From Varroa destructor (Eukaryota > Arthropoda > Arachnida > Mesostigmata > Varroidae): a DNA stretch of 64,000 nt. The position numbers and the translations under genes are program-made. Position 1 is the stretch's first letter. Each line of letters opens with the position of its first letter. Shown piece by piece: positions 14,101 to 26,800 of this stretch. The notes beneath the pieces are model-generated. The model saw nothing but the letters and a program-made list of their open reading frames with translations. It was not told where the DNA came from and made no database searches. The DNA lies in assembly GCF_002443255.2 (NCBI RefSeq), contig NW_019211458.1, forward strand, positions 23,377,325-23,441,324, read 5' to 3'.

Positions 14101-17100
14101 AGTTAAGCAGGCCGAAGCGGTTTATAGTGATCCTGCCGAACTCCAACCAGCCAGGAAAATCGCTTGTGAAACAGCAGAAATATTTACTGAAGAACAACAT
14201 AATCAGTTTGTTTCTGAACTTCACGATCAAGACGGTAAAGAGATTTGTCCCGCGTCCAGCGTAAATGATAATTCTTACCTATTAAATACCACAGTCAAGA
14301 CGACTACAGAAGTTGGTCAGACCTTTGAAGCAAGTAAAACCGTAATGACAGGTTTGGATTCAGCTGAAACCGTAACAAATGTTCCTGATTTGTCGAGAGC
14401 TCAATTAGAACAGCCAGTTCCACACTTCGCAGCACTCAGTCAAGTACAACAATCAGCCATACATGAAACGTGTGCCGAATCTGCTAAAGACACTCCTAAA
14501 ACTGTTGGCAAAACTGGTAAGAAGAAGTCCAAGAAGACTAAGAAGAAAATCCATACTGAGACCTTAGCCAGAGGCACAGACTTTATAACAGAAAGTTCTA
14601 AGCCACCAGAGAGTTCGAAAACAATGGAAATGCCGATTTCCGAAAAAACGGTGGCAATGTACCCTCCAGTTACTGAAGCGGAAACCGGCTTGCTAATAGA
14701 GGACGAGAACTTATTATTCAGTGAAACATTACAGCTTTCGCAGACAGGAGATTTGGAAGAAAAAGTTACCGAGCCTTTACTATGTAGCACAGTCGAGACT
14801 GAAACGAAATTAGCCGAGGCAGTGGTTAACTTGACCACAGCAGGGCAAACGGAACCTTCTGGGCTTCAGTCATACAGCCTTGAGAGTGTCAGGACACATA
14901 AAAAGGAAAAGACCGAAGGAAATAAAGCCCCGGGGGATGATGACGGACGGTGCAGGGTCGAAGAAGAAATCCAGCCTATCAACCAACCGCGCCTTCTTTC
15001 TGCTGACAAACAGCCTGCGTCTATCGATGAACAAGATAAGACAACAGGAAAGAAAATTCAATCTATTTTCTCTAAAAAAGATATTCCTGCTACACCGACA
15101 GTAGAACAGCCTGTTAACGATGTGGACATCGACATTCTCCTTCATAAAGAGACGAAGGATGAAATTTCCGCAATCGTAGAGACTGGTGTCGACGTTGTTG
15201 CGACAGAGCAAGTGCCGTCAGAGAAGTCAGATACATCTCAGATTCGGCTGCCTGACAACATCCAAGATGATAAAATGCTTTCTACAGCGTCAGAGCAACA
15301 ACTTTCTGATGTACTACAATCAGTAATAGATAAAACTTCGCCCGATAAGGACATTATCAACGTTCTGATATCGGGACCTACCGAGGACAAATCAGAATAT
15401 GTCAGCTCACCTGTTAATAGAGAACTACTTTACACGGCTGCCAAAAAATCTATACAACCAACAGGTACACCGGAAAGTATAGTTAGCCCATGTATTGAAG
15501 CCAATCTATCGGATGTTTCCAGAGAGGAGAATTGGGACATTAATGAATTCTTAACTAGTACCCAAACGCTAACTGAAGAATCAATTAATGCGAAGGATGC
15601 AAGGCCTTTTTACGCCAAAGCTGTGACTGAGCAGTTTGAAGATGCCCAAATGTTTTTTCAAACCACTGAAGAACGGGCACATGAAAGCCTGTCAGAACAG
15701 AGACAAACTTACACTGAGGAAGCAGCACTTCATGTCCAAGACGAAAACACAAGGAAGCTAGATATTGAGTCAGCGGTTTTTCCGAGTATAACAAAGCAGC
15801 AACCTACTGAATTTCAGTCTTCAGGTCATGAGAGTAGTAACGAACAAAAGGACAAGACAAGCACCGAACCCGGATTGCCTACAGCCAAAGTGGATGGAGA
15901 AGAATCACTATTTGTCAAAGAGGAAGCTTCAGATATTTTTCCTTTTACAGGTAGTGAGCCATCTGAAAAAAGGCCGAAGGTTCAATTAGAGGCATTGGAA
16001 AAACAACAGACAATCGCACTTTCGCAAGAAATTGTTAGCGATTATGATACTAATATAACCTCGTCGAAACTAGGTACTACACCCGTTGCGGATAAGGATA
16101 AATGGCGTTTTGAACAAAGTGCCACCGACTTTTCGTTTGAACCAACGGAAGAAGAGCTTGAACCTATGTTGGCATCCGACCAGTTTACCGAGGCATGCGC
16201 TGAAAATGATGAAGTGAAGCCTATAAGCGCGCATGTTGATACACGAGACATTCAAAATAAGGCAACAACTAAAGAATTTATCGCTGCAGTTGTCCCCGAG
16301 CGTGTTTCTAAAAAAACTGCAAAAGAAATGCTCGCAAAGGATCAAATGGATTTAACATCAGCGGTACACGAGAAGGTGCAAGGATTTAATGTCTTTGAAG
16401 AGTTTTTGAGTAACTTTGATGCCAACAAAGATACAGATAAACCAAGCAAGGAGAATGCCGAAAAGTGTAAGGAACTTGAAGCAAATGATGGGCAGAAGGC
16501 CTCAAAGTTCGCTGATAAGGTATCTAGTGACACTGTTCCTAACTTACCTGCTTCCAGAGTTATTTCGGAACAGTCAGAACAATCCGTCATACAATCCAGT
16601 ATTGCTCAATTCCATCCAGTACAACCAACCCAGAGTAGCTCTGAAATTCTCTCTGACACAATATCCCAAAAAGTAAGTACGGCTGTCGAGGAACAAGCCC
16701 TTAAACTTGCTACGCCCGAAGAAACTGACAAGGAGGTCCAAAAAAGAGATACAAAGGGCAGGGAAAAACACACGCCAGTGGGCAAAAAGAAACACGTTGC
16801 TGAGTCTCCTGAGAGACAAGTTGGACGCAGTCAAAGTCAACTATTTATAAGCGATATCGCCGAAGTATCACTTAGTGATCACAGTATCAGTGAGGAAACA
16901 AGGAAAAAAGATAACAAGAAATCGAGGATCAAAAACATATCACCGAACGATAATGAAGAAAAAAATTCAGCGAAACGTACACAAGACGATGTTCCCGCAT
17001 ACTGTGAAGAACGGTCAGTGAACCTTGGACCACCCGTACATGTGAGAAAAGAGCGAGCTGTTACTGGCGTTAACAGAGCCACACGCGCATATGAAGACAC

Positions 17101-20100
17101 ACCTGTAGTTTGGGAAGAATTGTCGATTAATACTGAAAGAACTCCATGTGCCGGCGAAGAACAAAAAATTGGCGCAACTAAGCATATGTATGAGGGAAAG
17201 TCAACATCCTATGATAAATGGTCCACTGTCCAGCATCTAGTTTTGACTCCAACAGAAGACCAAAGCATCAGTGGAACTGAAACAGCTGTGTACACATCTT
17301 GCAAAGACCAATTGACAGATATTGAATCAGTGCCCCATATAATTGAAGAGGAAAAAATCAGCGAAGTAAAAATAGAAGATTATCCGCTTGAAGAAGTGTC
17401 TGCATACGGGAAGGAGAAGGCCACAGACACTGAGTTAGTTTCACATGTAGGCGAAGAGCAAATAGTCGGCGCAACTAACTTAGACAAGTTCACAGACAAA
17501 GATGTGTCAGCGCCTTGGAAACGACGTTCACTTGATCGCGAATTACTAAGAGGAGTAACTGAAGGACAAACCGTACGTGCAATTGATGCGGTCAAGCACG
17601 CAAATGAGGACGCGCCGACCTCGTGGGAAAAACGATCAACAGAGTCAGATCAAGAACTACTTCTGCACGCACAAACTGTTAGCAAAGTCGATCCCGCCGG
17701 TGCCTTCGACACTGCCAATCATGTCGGTATTACAATTGCAGAACACAGCACTACCGTGGCTAGCACCTTGGATGAGCCTCGTGACTTTCAAAATGAGTTC
17801 GGTGCCGTATTTCAAAGTATAGGTGAGCTACCCAAAACTGGCGAAAACACTTCAAAAGTTAGGGACTCGGTCGAATCTGCGGATAGTGGCACTCAACACA
17901 AGGAAGAAGCAGTGGCCAATGCTGAGACAAATATACTGTCTAAAAAAGAGGCTAGTAAAGTTACTCACAACGAAGCAACATCCGAAACTACTACCGGAAA
18001 GAACATCGGAAGTATAGAACTAGTCATGGAAAATCCCCTACTATCTAAGGACAGCGTCCCTCACAAGCCCACACACGACGGTATCGAAGACCCTGAAAAT
18101 GACATCGGGGCCAAGAAAGATCTTCGAGAAGAAAAAAGAGATAAAAGAAAAAAGAAATCTAAAAAGAACGAGAAAGCAACGCCAGTCACTAATAGTAATA
18201 GGAGCATCAGTACAGAGGAGTATACGGAGAATCCAGTTAAAGCAGAGATAGCTCCACCCCAGCTTCATATGAGCGAAGAACAAAAGGTTTCCGATACAGA
18301 GAAGATCACCGGTGCTCTTGCTATCGATCAGCCCGTAGGCATACTAACTGGAGGGCGTAGCCCGACTGCATTTACCTCTTCATTACCACCATCTCAAAAT
18401 ATGGCAAACGTATCGGACGCGGTGTCACAAGTTCCTGAGAAGTTTGACGGTTCCTCTAAGAAACTACTTCAGAATGACAAAGATAAAGCACCAGAAGTTA
18501 TTAGTGGCGGTGCTTTTGAAGATAACACATATCCAGATTGGCAAGGCGTGCACCCCACTGAATTTCACATACTTGGTGCGGAGAAACAGTTACAGATTTC
18601 CCCGGGTACCAAGGGCCCAACTATTCAGCATAGGCCAGAAGGAGATACTGACAAGTGCCACCATAAAATAGATAAGGAGTATAGCTCCGTTGCAGTTAAT
18701 CCAGAGGTTTTCACAGGTGCAGATGGTGACATACTGCAGCCAACTGAAGACATCTTGGACATGTCTTGCAAATTTTTCGATAGGCAACCCAAGCACGTTG
18801 TGGAGTGTTCATCGCATGTAGATCACACGAAGGAGTTAATTTCTGTCACAGCTGAATCTTCCTTAGAAGGAGATGTCACGGAGATTAAAACAGAGGGAAC
18901 TACAAAAACGACTGAATATCTTAACACTTTTCCATTGGAAACTGTAACACATGTGCAGGACACTGCTGAAAGGAGCATTCCCAGCGTTCAACAAAATCCT
19001 GGAAAAATAGGAGAAGAGATTGCGTTGGTTGAGGAGTTCATAAGTGATGGAAAGGGGTACGATGATATTAACGTTACAACCTCAAATATTGAGCCCGTAA
19101 TCGAACAAGCTGTCATGTTTGCTTCTGTTAAGGATACGCCAATTGATGAGGGTACTAACAACCTCAATTCTGTTCCACTGCTGGAAGAATCGCAAGCAGC
19201 TCCAGGTTTTGACGCAGGTGATGTCGAAGATCCTCAGATCGACCAATGCATCTCAATGCAGCATAGAATTGATAAATACCAAGTACAACAGCCTGTGGTG
19301 CCTGAAACGCAGACTATACAGCAGCAGGCTTCAGGTATAGAAAGACACGCTGCGTACTTTAGGGATGATAAAGATAAATGTGGAAAGAAAAAAATGAACA
19401 AGTCAAGGAAGAAACCTCATCCAGCTAGCGATTTCTTTCAACCTTCTTCAGACAATTTAGTCGATGTCGTACCCAGCGTGAATCAGCAGGTGCCTCTAGA
19501 GGAAGCGCGTTCTCTTGATGATGACAAACTGTCAACATATAATGTAGATAGTACAGCCGTAATTACACAGGAAGCGGGAACTTCAATAACAGAGGTTACA
19601 CCAAAAAAATCAGCTGTAGCCGGGCGTGATGAGCCTAGGGAAGAAAATCGTGAAATGGCTGCTTACACTAAGATCTTTGAGACAACGGAAGATCTGTTGG
19701 CAAACGTTGAAAGCATTCCACACGACAACGAAGCGTATGGCTCAGGCTCAACAGCTCATGAAGCTTGTCAAAAACCGGCGGTAACTATGCCAACAAACCA
19801 CATGCTTGTTGAATCGACAGCCTACGAAGGCGCTGAGTTCGTCCAATTTGAAGGGGATCTTATCCTTCCAGCTATCCCGCAGGTTGAGATATCTGCTATA
19901 AACACTACCGAAACAAAGGAACTCGTGTGGCGAAGCACTACCTTCAATCATGATTTCTTCCTACCTTCAGCAATGGAAGCAACAAGGGGCCTGACGCCTG
20001 AGCCTGGTTTGGACGACGTCCAAAAAGCTGCCAAAACCATCCAGAAGGCTTATAGGCACTATAGAACGCGCAAGAGCCAGTCACCCCTTGCGACGCCGAA

Positions 20101-23100
20101 AGAACACGTTGATGGTGCGGATTACTTTTCTGACTCCGCTCTTCAGGAGATGCATAAGGCTGCTCGAAAGATCCAGAAAGCCTTTAAAAACTTTAAAACA
20201 AGAAAAGACCATGATGCAGAACTTAAGAAGAGATCAAATGAAGAAGAGGCTGCGAAAAAGATACAACGAGCATATAGAAGGTATTACAACAAAGTAGAGC
20301 CACCTGTTGATATGGGTGCTTCTACACAGGACGATTCCATTCAAGAGAAACAAAATGAATTTGCCGCCAGAACGATTCAAAGAGCATATAAAAAATACAG
20401 GAAGCAAAAGGGCAACCGCAAGCCAGCTCTCGCACTTCCTGTAACTACAAATGGCGCAGTAGAAGAGGAAGCAGCGGCTCGTAAGATTCAAAAGGCCTAT
20501 CGGCGATTTGCATCCCGAAAGCATCAGGAGGGTCCCTCTAAGACGCAACATGATCAACCGTCTGTTAGCATGCAAAACTGGCAAAAGGAAAATGCTGTCG
20601 CGCGTAAGATTCAGAAGGCATCCCGCAAACATAAAACGCGGACGGTTGTTCAAACGGACGGTCCTAGCTTGGTCGACAAAGGTTCTCCTCTCACTGAGGA
20701 AGCTGATCCTGAAGAGTTGGATAAAAAGCAATTCCAGCTTGCTTCCCCTTTGGTACAAGACAGTAACGCAAAAGAAGACTCAGAACCAAAGGATAGAAGG
20801 AAAAAATCAAGGGAAGAAAAAAATTTATTGTCCGTATCAGACCTAAAAGCTAAACAGATAAACCAGTCTCCTCAAGTGGATGACTTCTCGGTGTCTACAG
20901 TCCCTGCGGGTTCAATTCAAGAGCTAGAGGCTACGGAGCGTTCTATCGTAGAAGATTTGATACAGGCAACTGGCGACGGTAATTGTAAGCTAGCCCAAAG
21001 TAGCGAAGACAGCACAAGATGTTTTCAAGAAAATGCAAGCACACTGAATGAGACTGAGGAGGAGAAAGCTGCACGCATAATCCAAAAGGCTTTTAAACGG
21101 TATCAGGCTACAAAGCCTTGCAGCACCCGTACGGAGGCTCTCACTCCTCTGACAGTCGCGATTCCATTCACATTTAATTTAACCGCCGAGGATATGCCGG
21201 CAGAGGCTGCCCTTTTGAAGGACAAAACAATTGACTCTGAATGGAGCCAGTACTTAAGTCCTGCATCGACACCGGAGGAGCAACCAGCTAAATCTGTCGA
21301 TACTTCGGGTGAAGTACAACGGCATGTAAATACCCCACTCTTAGTGGGATCTCCCTCCGTGTCTGACGCCTGGGATGAATTCTTTGGACAAGCTACTGAT
21401 GCACCCAGCGTATCTGAGGAACGAATTCAAGACACTAGAAGAATTCGTCAAATTTCGGGCAGCAGTGTTAAATCAATGATTGGAGCTCCACAAGATTTTC
21501 TTGCAATGGATCCTGACGTAAATGATGCATGGAAAGCCTTTTTCAAAGACAGCCCTGAACCGCGTGAAAGGAATGAGGGTTCTACATCAGCTCAAAGAAC
21601 AGACGATGCTACTGTATTCCAGTTAGAGCCCCCTCCTAACATAAAGTGCCCAAAAGAAGTATCTCAAAATGTTGATATAACCCATGGATTGCCTTCGCAA
21701 TGTTGGGACGATATTCTCACCACGCTCCCATCACCGGTACCTAAAGTGCTGCAACAGCCGTCTCCCGACCACATTGATGCTGTCCCGCCAACCCCCAGGA
21801 ACTCTTTCATAGGTACAGCCTCGATTTCACCAAAAAACGTATGGGGTCGCGTTCTAGATGAACAATGGCCAATTCTTGTAGAGCCGAAAGAGAGCGAACT
21901 GTTGGGTACCGCATGCGGCGATCAGCAGAAAGTCAGCAGCGGTGACTTAATACACGATGCACAAGAAGGCTCAGTTATGAAAACAGACTGCGCAGAGCTG
22001 GACCAATCTGGCTTCGATATGATTCAACAGCCTATTGCTACCGAATTTCAGGCAGACTCACCGAAGCAATCGAATACCGTACCTCAGGAGAGAGTTGAGG
22101 ATAGTAGGCAGATCGCCAAGTCTGAAGATGTCTTGCCTCTATATACGACTACCGTACCCACCGACAAGGAAGAAAACAAAAAGAAGAAATCTAAAAAGCC
22201 AAAGGATGCTACCGAAATGGTACCGAACGGGAGAAAGAATATGCCACCTGCTTCTATTGAGCCCGAACTTATTCCTGAGACCATCTCGTCTCGAAAACAG
22301 GTCCCTAACGCTGAGCAGGTAAACATACAAGGCGACATACAGAGTGACACAAAGAGAGTCACGGGGAAGCCCGTGACTTTTATAACAGCACACAATCATG
22401 AGTCAGGTACACCACAAACAGTTTTCACACGCACTGATTTAGATAATGCAAACGTTGGCAGTAATCCCGCTGCTAGCAAAAATTGGTGGGAAATGATGCC
22501 CGATGATCTAGAGAAGCCTGAAATAATTTCTGGCAACGAGCCGCTCGCATTGATAATGGATGATCCGTTTGCCGCCGTGGCCGTAGATAACAAGCCCCGG
22601 CGAGCAAAAACTGTGGAAAGCCCACATCTCGAAACAGTACCTGAAGCTTCGAAAGAAACAACGCCAGACCACGCCGTTGCGCCTACCACAGCCGTGCCAG
22701 CCGATGACTCCATTAACGTACTTGATGCGCTTACCGATTCTGATACGATCACACATGACCATGAGGACCTTTCGCAGGTGACGGAGTATGAAGGTTGTTC
22801 TCTTCTCGATACGGATGACGCCGCGTTATCGTCCGAGAAAACGGTCGTAAAAACTGCCGCGGCCAGTGCTGAATCTGATGGCGAGAGAAAGGACGGCAAA
22901 GAGAAAAAAGGTAGAAAGAAGAAAAAAAGTGCCGAGGACGGTCGACAACCAAAACCTGTTCTTTCGAAAAAGTCTTCAGAAAAAGCAACTCCAGTCGATA
23001 GTCAAGGAGGTTCTAATGATCTTCAGCCGCCAGCAATACTTGGAGACTTAGAATCGATGGTTGAAGCGCTTGCCGATCAAATTGTGCCTGACGCTGTCGA

Positions 23101-23867
23101 GAGCACCGCTCAATCAATACCTAAGAACACTGCAAACGAGACAAGCAATCCCATATCAGACGCACTTACCGATCAGACAGAGCTCGACACGGACAAATGC
23201 ACCGTACAGTTAAAAACTCAAGATAATGCACGTAGGATGTTAAATTCGGAGCACAAGTCGCTCGATTCCGCCCTTATAAAAATGACTGAATCAACTGAAC
23301 CTGAGATCATCCCTGTAACTGTAGTCAAAGCAGCAATGAGCTTAGTTCAGGATGAAGGCGCGCAGAAGGCGGATACTAGTGAACACACAAATAAAAAATG
23401 TCGAAAGAAAAGAACCACTACAGGAAAAGAAAGAGAAGACGAGCCTGCGCTACCTATCGATGTCTTTACTTCCGGCGATATTGTTTGCCAACCGAGTGAT
23501 GAAGGGAATCTCTCTCCTATTGTGAATACCGAAAGTACATCCTACGATCTCGAAACGATTCCAAAAGATGAAACCGTTTTGGATGAACGGATCATCGCTG
23601 AAGGAGACACCAGCATCGACGCTATTCCGGGACTCGTTGAAGCCCCAGAACTATTCATCGAGTCACCGACAAGCGAAGGATTCGGTGGACGCAAGATTCG
23701 CAAAGCAAAACGACGACTCGTTAGATCTTCTGAAGAAACTGCTACTCCAACACCTTTAAGTGATATCATGCCGCTCACGGACTCCTCTAGTAAAGCCAAT
23801 ACAAGTCAGGACGCTACGTGGGACGAATTTAGCGAAACCAACAAAGACTCTCTAGGGTCGCTTCCAG
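2..23867 (+). CDS. Msp300: Giant nesprin exon, low-complexity repeat region
   Basis: This single exon encodes at least 7,955 residues without interruption. Its start is outside the window: codons read in frame from base 2 and already give a copy of the internal repeat (DVFNLTTPQ). It ends at a CAG/GTCAGT donor in phase 1, and the next exon resumes the Gly codon. The protein is mostly Glu, Asp, Lys, Ser, Thr, Pro and Gln, with almost no hydrophobic clusters, so it is probably disordered. Lysine boxes such as [11 protein letters not shown] recur along the whole length, and an acidic/proline module dominates the first 11 kb. The opposite strand and other frames contain only short accidental ORFs. 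I know of no domain for most of it. A mechanical spacer or a binding platform would be inference. Confidence 0.93.
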
Positions 23868-26800
23868 GTCAGTTTAAATTTAATATGTAATACCTATGTT
23901 TAAACAAGAGTGTAGATCATTTTTCTGGGAGGTCCTTAAAATTAAAGCATGTAAAGATTAGCGCACGAGGGAAAACATAGAAGCTTTTAAAATGGTTATC
24001 TTTTAACACGATTACACCAAGTTTCGATCACAGCTCAGCATTTTGAGCCCACATAGAGCGTACGCCTTTTTGTAGATAGGACTGATAACATGGAACATCT
24101 CTCACATTAGACAGGCACGTCCTAGGATAAATTGCTGTTTGTTCATGTTACCAATACTAGGTGAGCCGACGGAAGAGCTTCCCGAGCACAGCGTAAGCTC
24201 TGCACCAGGTTCAGCTGAGCTGGTTGAGGTTGAAACATCCGATACGCTCAGTGAGAATCAAGATCTCGCTGCCAAAAACAAGAATCTAGATGACGTACTG
24301 GAGGTCGCTCGGCAGATACTTAATCTGGACGTATCCCTGCTGCGAGCTCCATCCTCATTTCAGATATACAAACAGCGCCTCCAGGACCTCATGCTACTCA
24401 TTCAACGACTAAGCAACGATTGTCCATCGAAGCAAAGTCAAGCGGACGAAGTGATTCGCCTGTTGGAGCAAGCCCAACATCAGCTCGACTCACTGGATCG
24501 ATCAGGTGACGACACTGCGCGAGATTTAGAGCTACAGATGCTCCGATATATGATGACAGGCATTAATCAGGAAACGTCGGACGCTGCCGAAGGCGTCTCG
24601 GGCCCCCAAACCATGCTAGCGCCAATCGTAAGGCCGACAATAGCAGAGCCCTGGCAGAACCTGTGCGCTTTGGCCAAAAGCCTCCTTCAGCGCTCCTCAA
24701 CAGATAAGGTTTCTTCTGTCGAATATCTACATCTTTTACGACTACTAATGGAGAAGATAATTTTCCTTCAGCGCAGCGTTGACGAGCAGCTTGACCATTC
24801 TGCTGCAGTCAAGGAGCAAACGCAGCTGCGTTCTCTGTTCCAGTTGTTACAAGAACAGGCGGGTCATCTTTTCCCCAAGGATTCGCAAGTGCAAGCAATG
24901 CTCGATGATACTGAATCTTCTTTACAGATGTTGGCAGCGGCCACGGAACAGCGTGCGCCGAAGCCGCGAAGGTCAAAGCCAAAACTTACCAGGGTAAGCG
25001 TGCAGAGATACGAAATTATTATCATCATTGCTAGTATTAGTTTATTGTTATTTACTAATATTACCATATTAGTGAATCAGATAAATATATGTAGAATATT
25101 TTAGAAATAGAACGGATTTTTAAATAAACATTGCATTTCTTTATTATTTAACCGATCTTTCAAGCGGCAACCAGCATTAAAGTGACTATGCACTTGAAGT
25201 AGACCTTTATTCTTATTATTAAGCAAAGACCTTTATTCTTATTATTAAGCAAACCAATCAATAAGTAACTCAAAACAAAATCAATAAATAATCAATTAAA
25301 GGCCTTTCACAGCAAAGGTAATTAGCGATGTGTGGGGAATTAATAAACATCTTGATTTACACATTACGAAATAACACCCGTCTTTAGATTCAAAATTGTG
25401 CCATGCTAAGCTAATTGTATAAATTACTCTTCATTTGACAGCAAATCTCGCAGAACACTACGGAACTGAGCAAAAATCTCAGTCATTACGCCAATCTAAT
25501 GCGCACTCGGATCGATCGTGAATTCGTGGAGAACGTCCCACTGCAGGTGGCCACACTAGCTAATTTAGAAGCAGCGATTGATTATTTATCATCACTTCGG
25601 CACTCCCTGAAAACCTCCTTATACAAACTTCAGCAGTCGGCTTCCAAAAGTGAGCTCGACCTATCGCAGGCCATCGCACGCTGCATTGAAGGTGTCCAGC
25701 TTGCGGACGATAACATCTTGCGTCTACGTAATGCACAACGAATTTACGTTGACATATGGCAGGTTGCACAGGATGTGATCCCGGGAGAAGTCACATCTCT
25801 GGACGAACAACGGTTCGCCCTCTGGATACGCGAGCTCCCAACGGGCACTGTACTCGTAGAGGAAATACTGCAAGCTCTTTATAACAGACTGTGCGAACTA
25901 AGAAAATGCCGCATAGAAACGCGAAAAACCCTTAGAAACCAATTCCGGCAACAGGTCAAAGAATCCAGCGAAAGAGACATCGTTGAGCAGCTGAAGCGTG
26001 CTCAAAAGCTTCAAGAACAATTCGAAGAAAATAATACTATCCAACCCTTGCTTGAGGCGAACACTATCTTGGATGTGATTAACGTCAACGGCCGTACGTC
26101 CGATGTTAAAGATCTCGCGGGTAAACTTAAATCGAGGCAAACAGGTAAGCTCAAGCGGTTGTAGTTTTCTTTTAGAAAAAATAACGACGGGTTCAATTCA
26201 AGAGCAAGACTTGCTTTTTCTAGCTTTAGACAAAGTAGATAGTAAGCTGTTGATCTACGTGTGTCCTAACGTAGTTCCATAAATATTTTGTGGCATCGAA
26301 ATATCCAAACGCTGGTGCTTTTTTAGCTTTTCAAAAATTGCGCGTCAATAAAGACAATGATTTATTTTAGTGGATTACTGGGAATGTTATTACTTTTCAG
26401 ATATGTTACACAGGGTGGCTAGCGAACTGGACAAATTCGGAGACGAAATAATTGATTCGACTAAAGAGCTTCCTGCTGGTGCCTTCAGAAATCTCCGAGA
26501 ACACCTTTTAAAGGACGTCCGAGATAGGCAAAGTCCATCCTACGATATACCCTGTGGATTGCAAGCAATAGACAACTGGAAGTAAGTTTTCATGCACAAT
26601 ATGTCTGCGATCAGTTCAAAATAAACATAAAGAAATGGTCTTTTTCGTCTTCCTCTATTTAACCGCATTAAGTGCTGTGACATTTTTCAGCCAACATTAC
26701 GAAGAGGTGGCCACAAACACAACCAGCCACCGTATAGCTACGGTTCTCGATGCAGTGAACGATTCTACTAGTAGAGCATTACAGGAAGAAAGGCCCTGTC

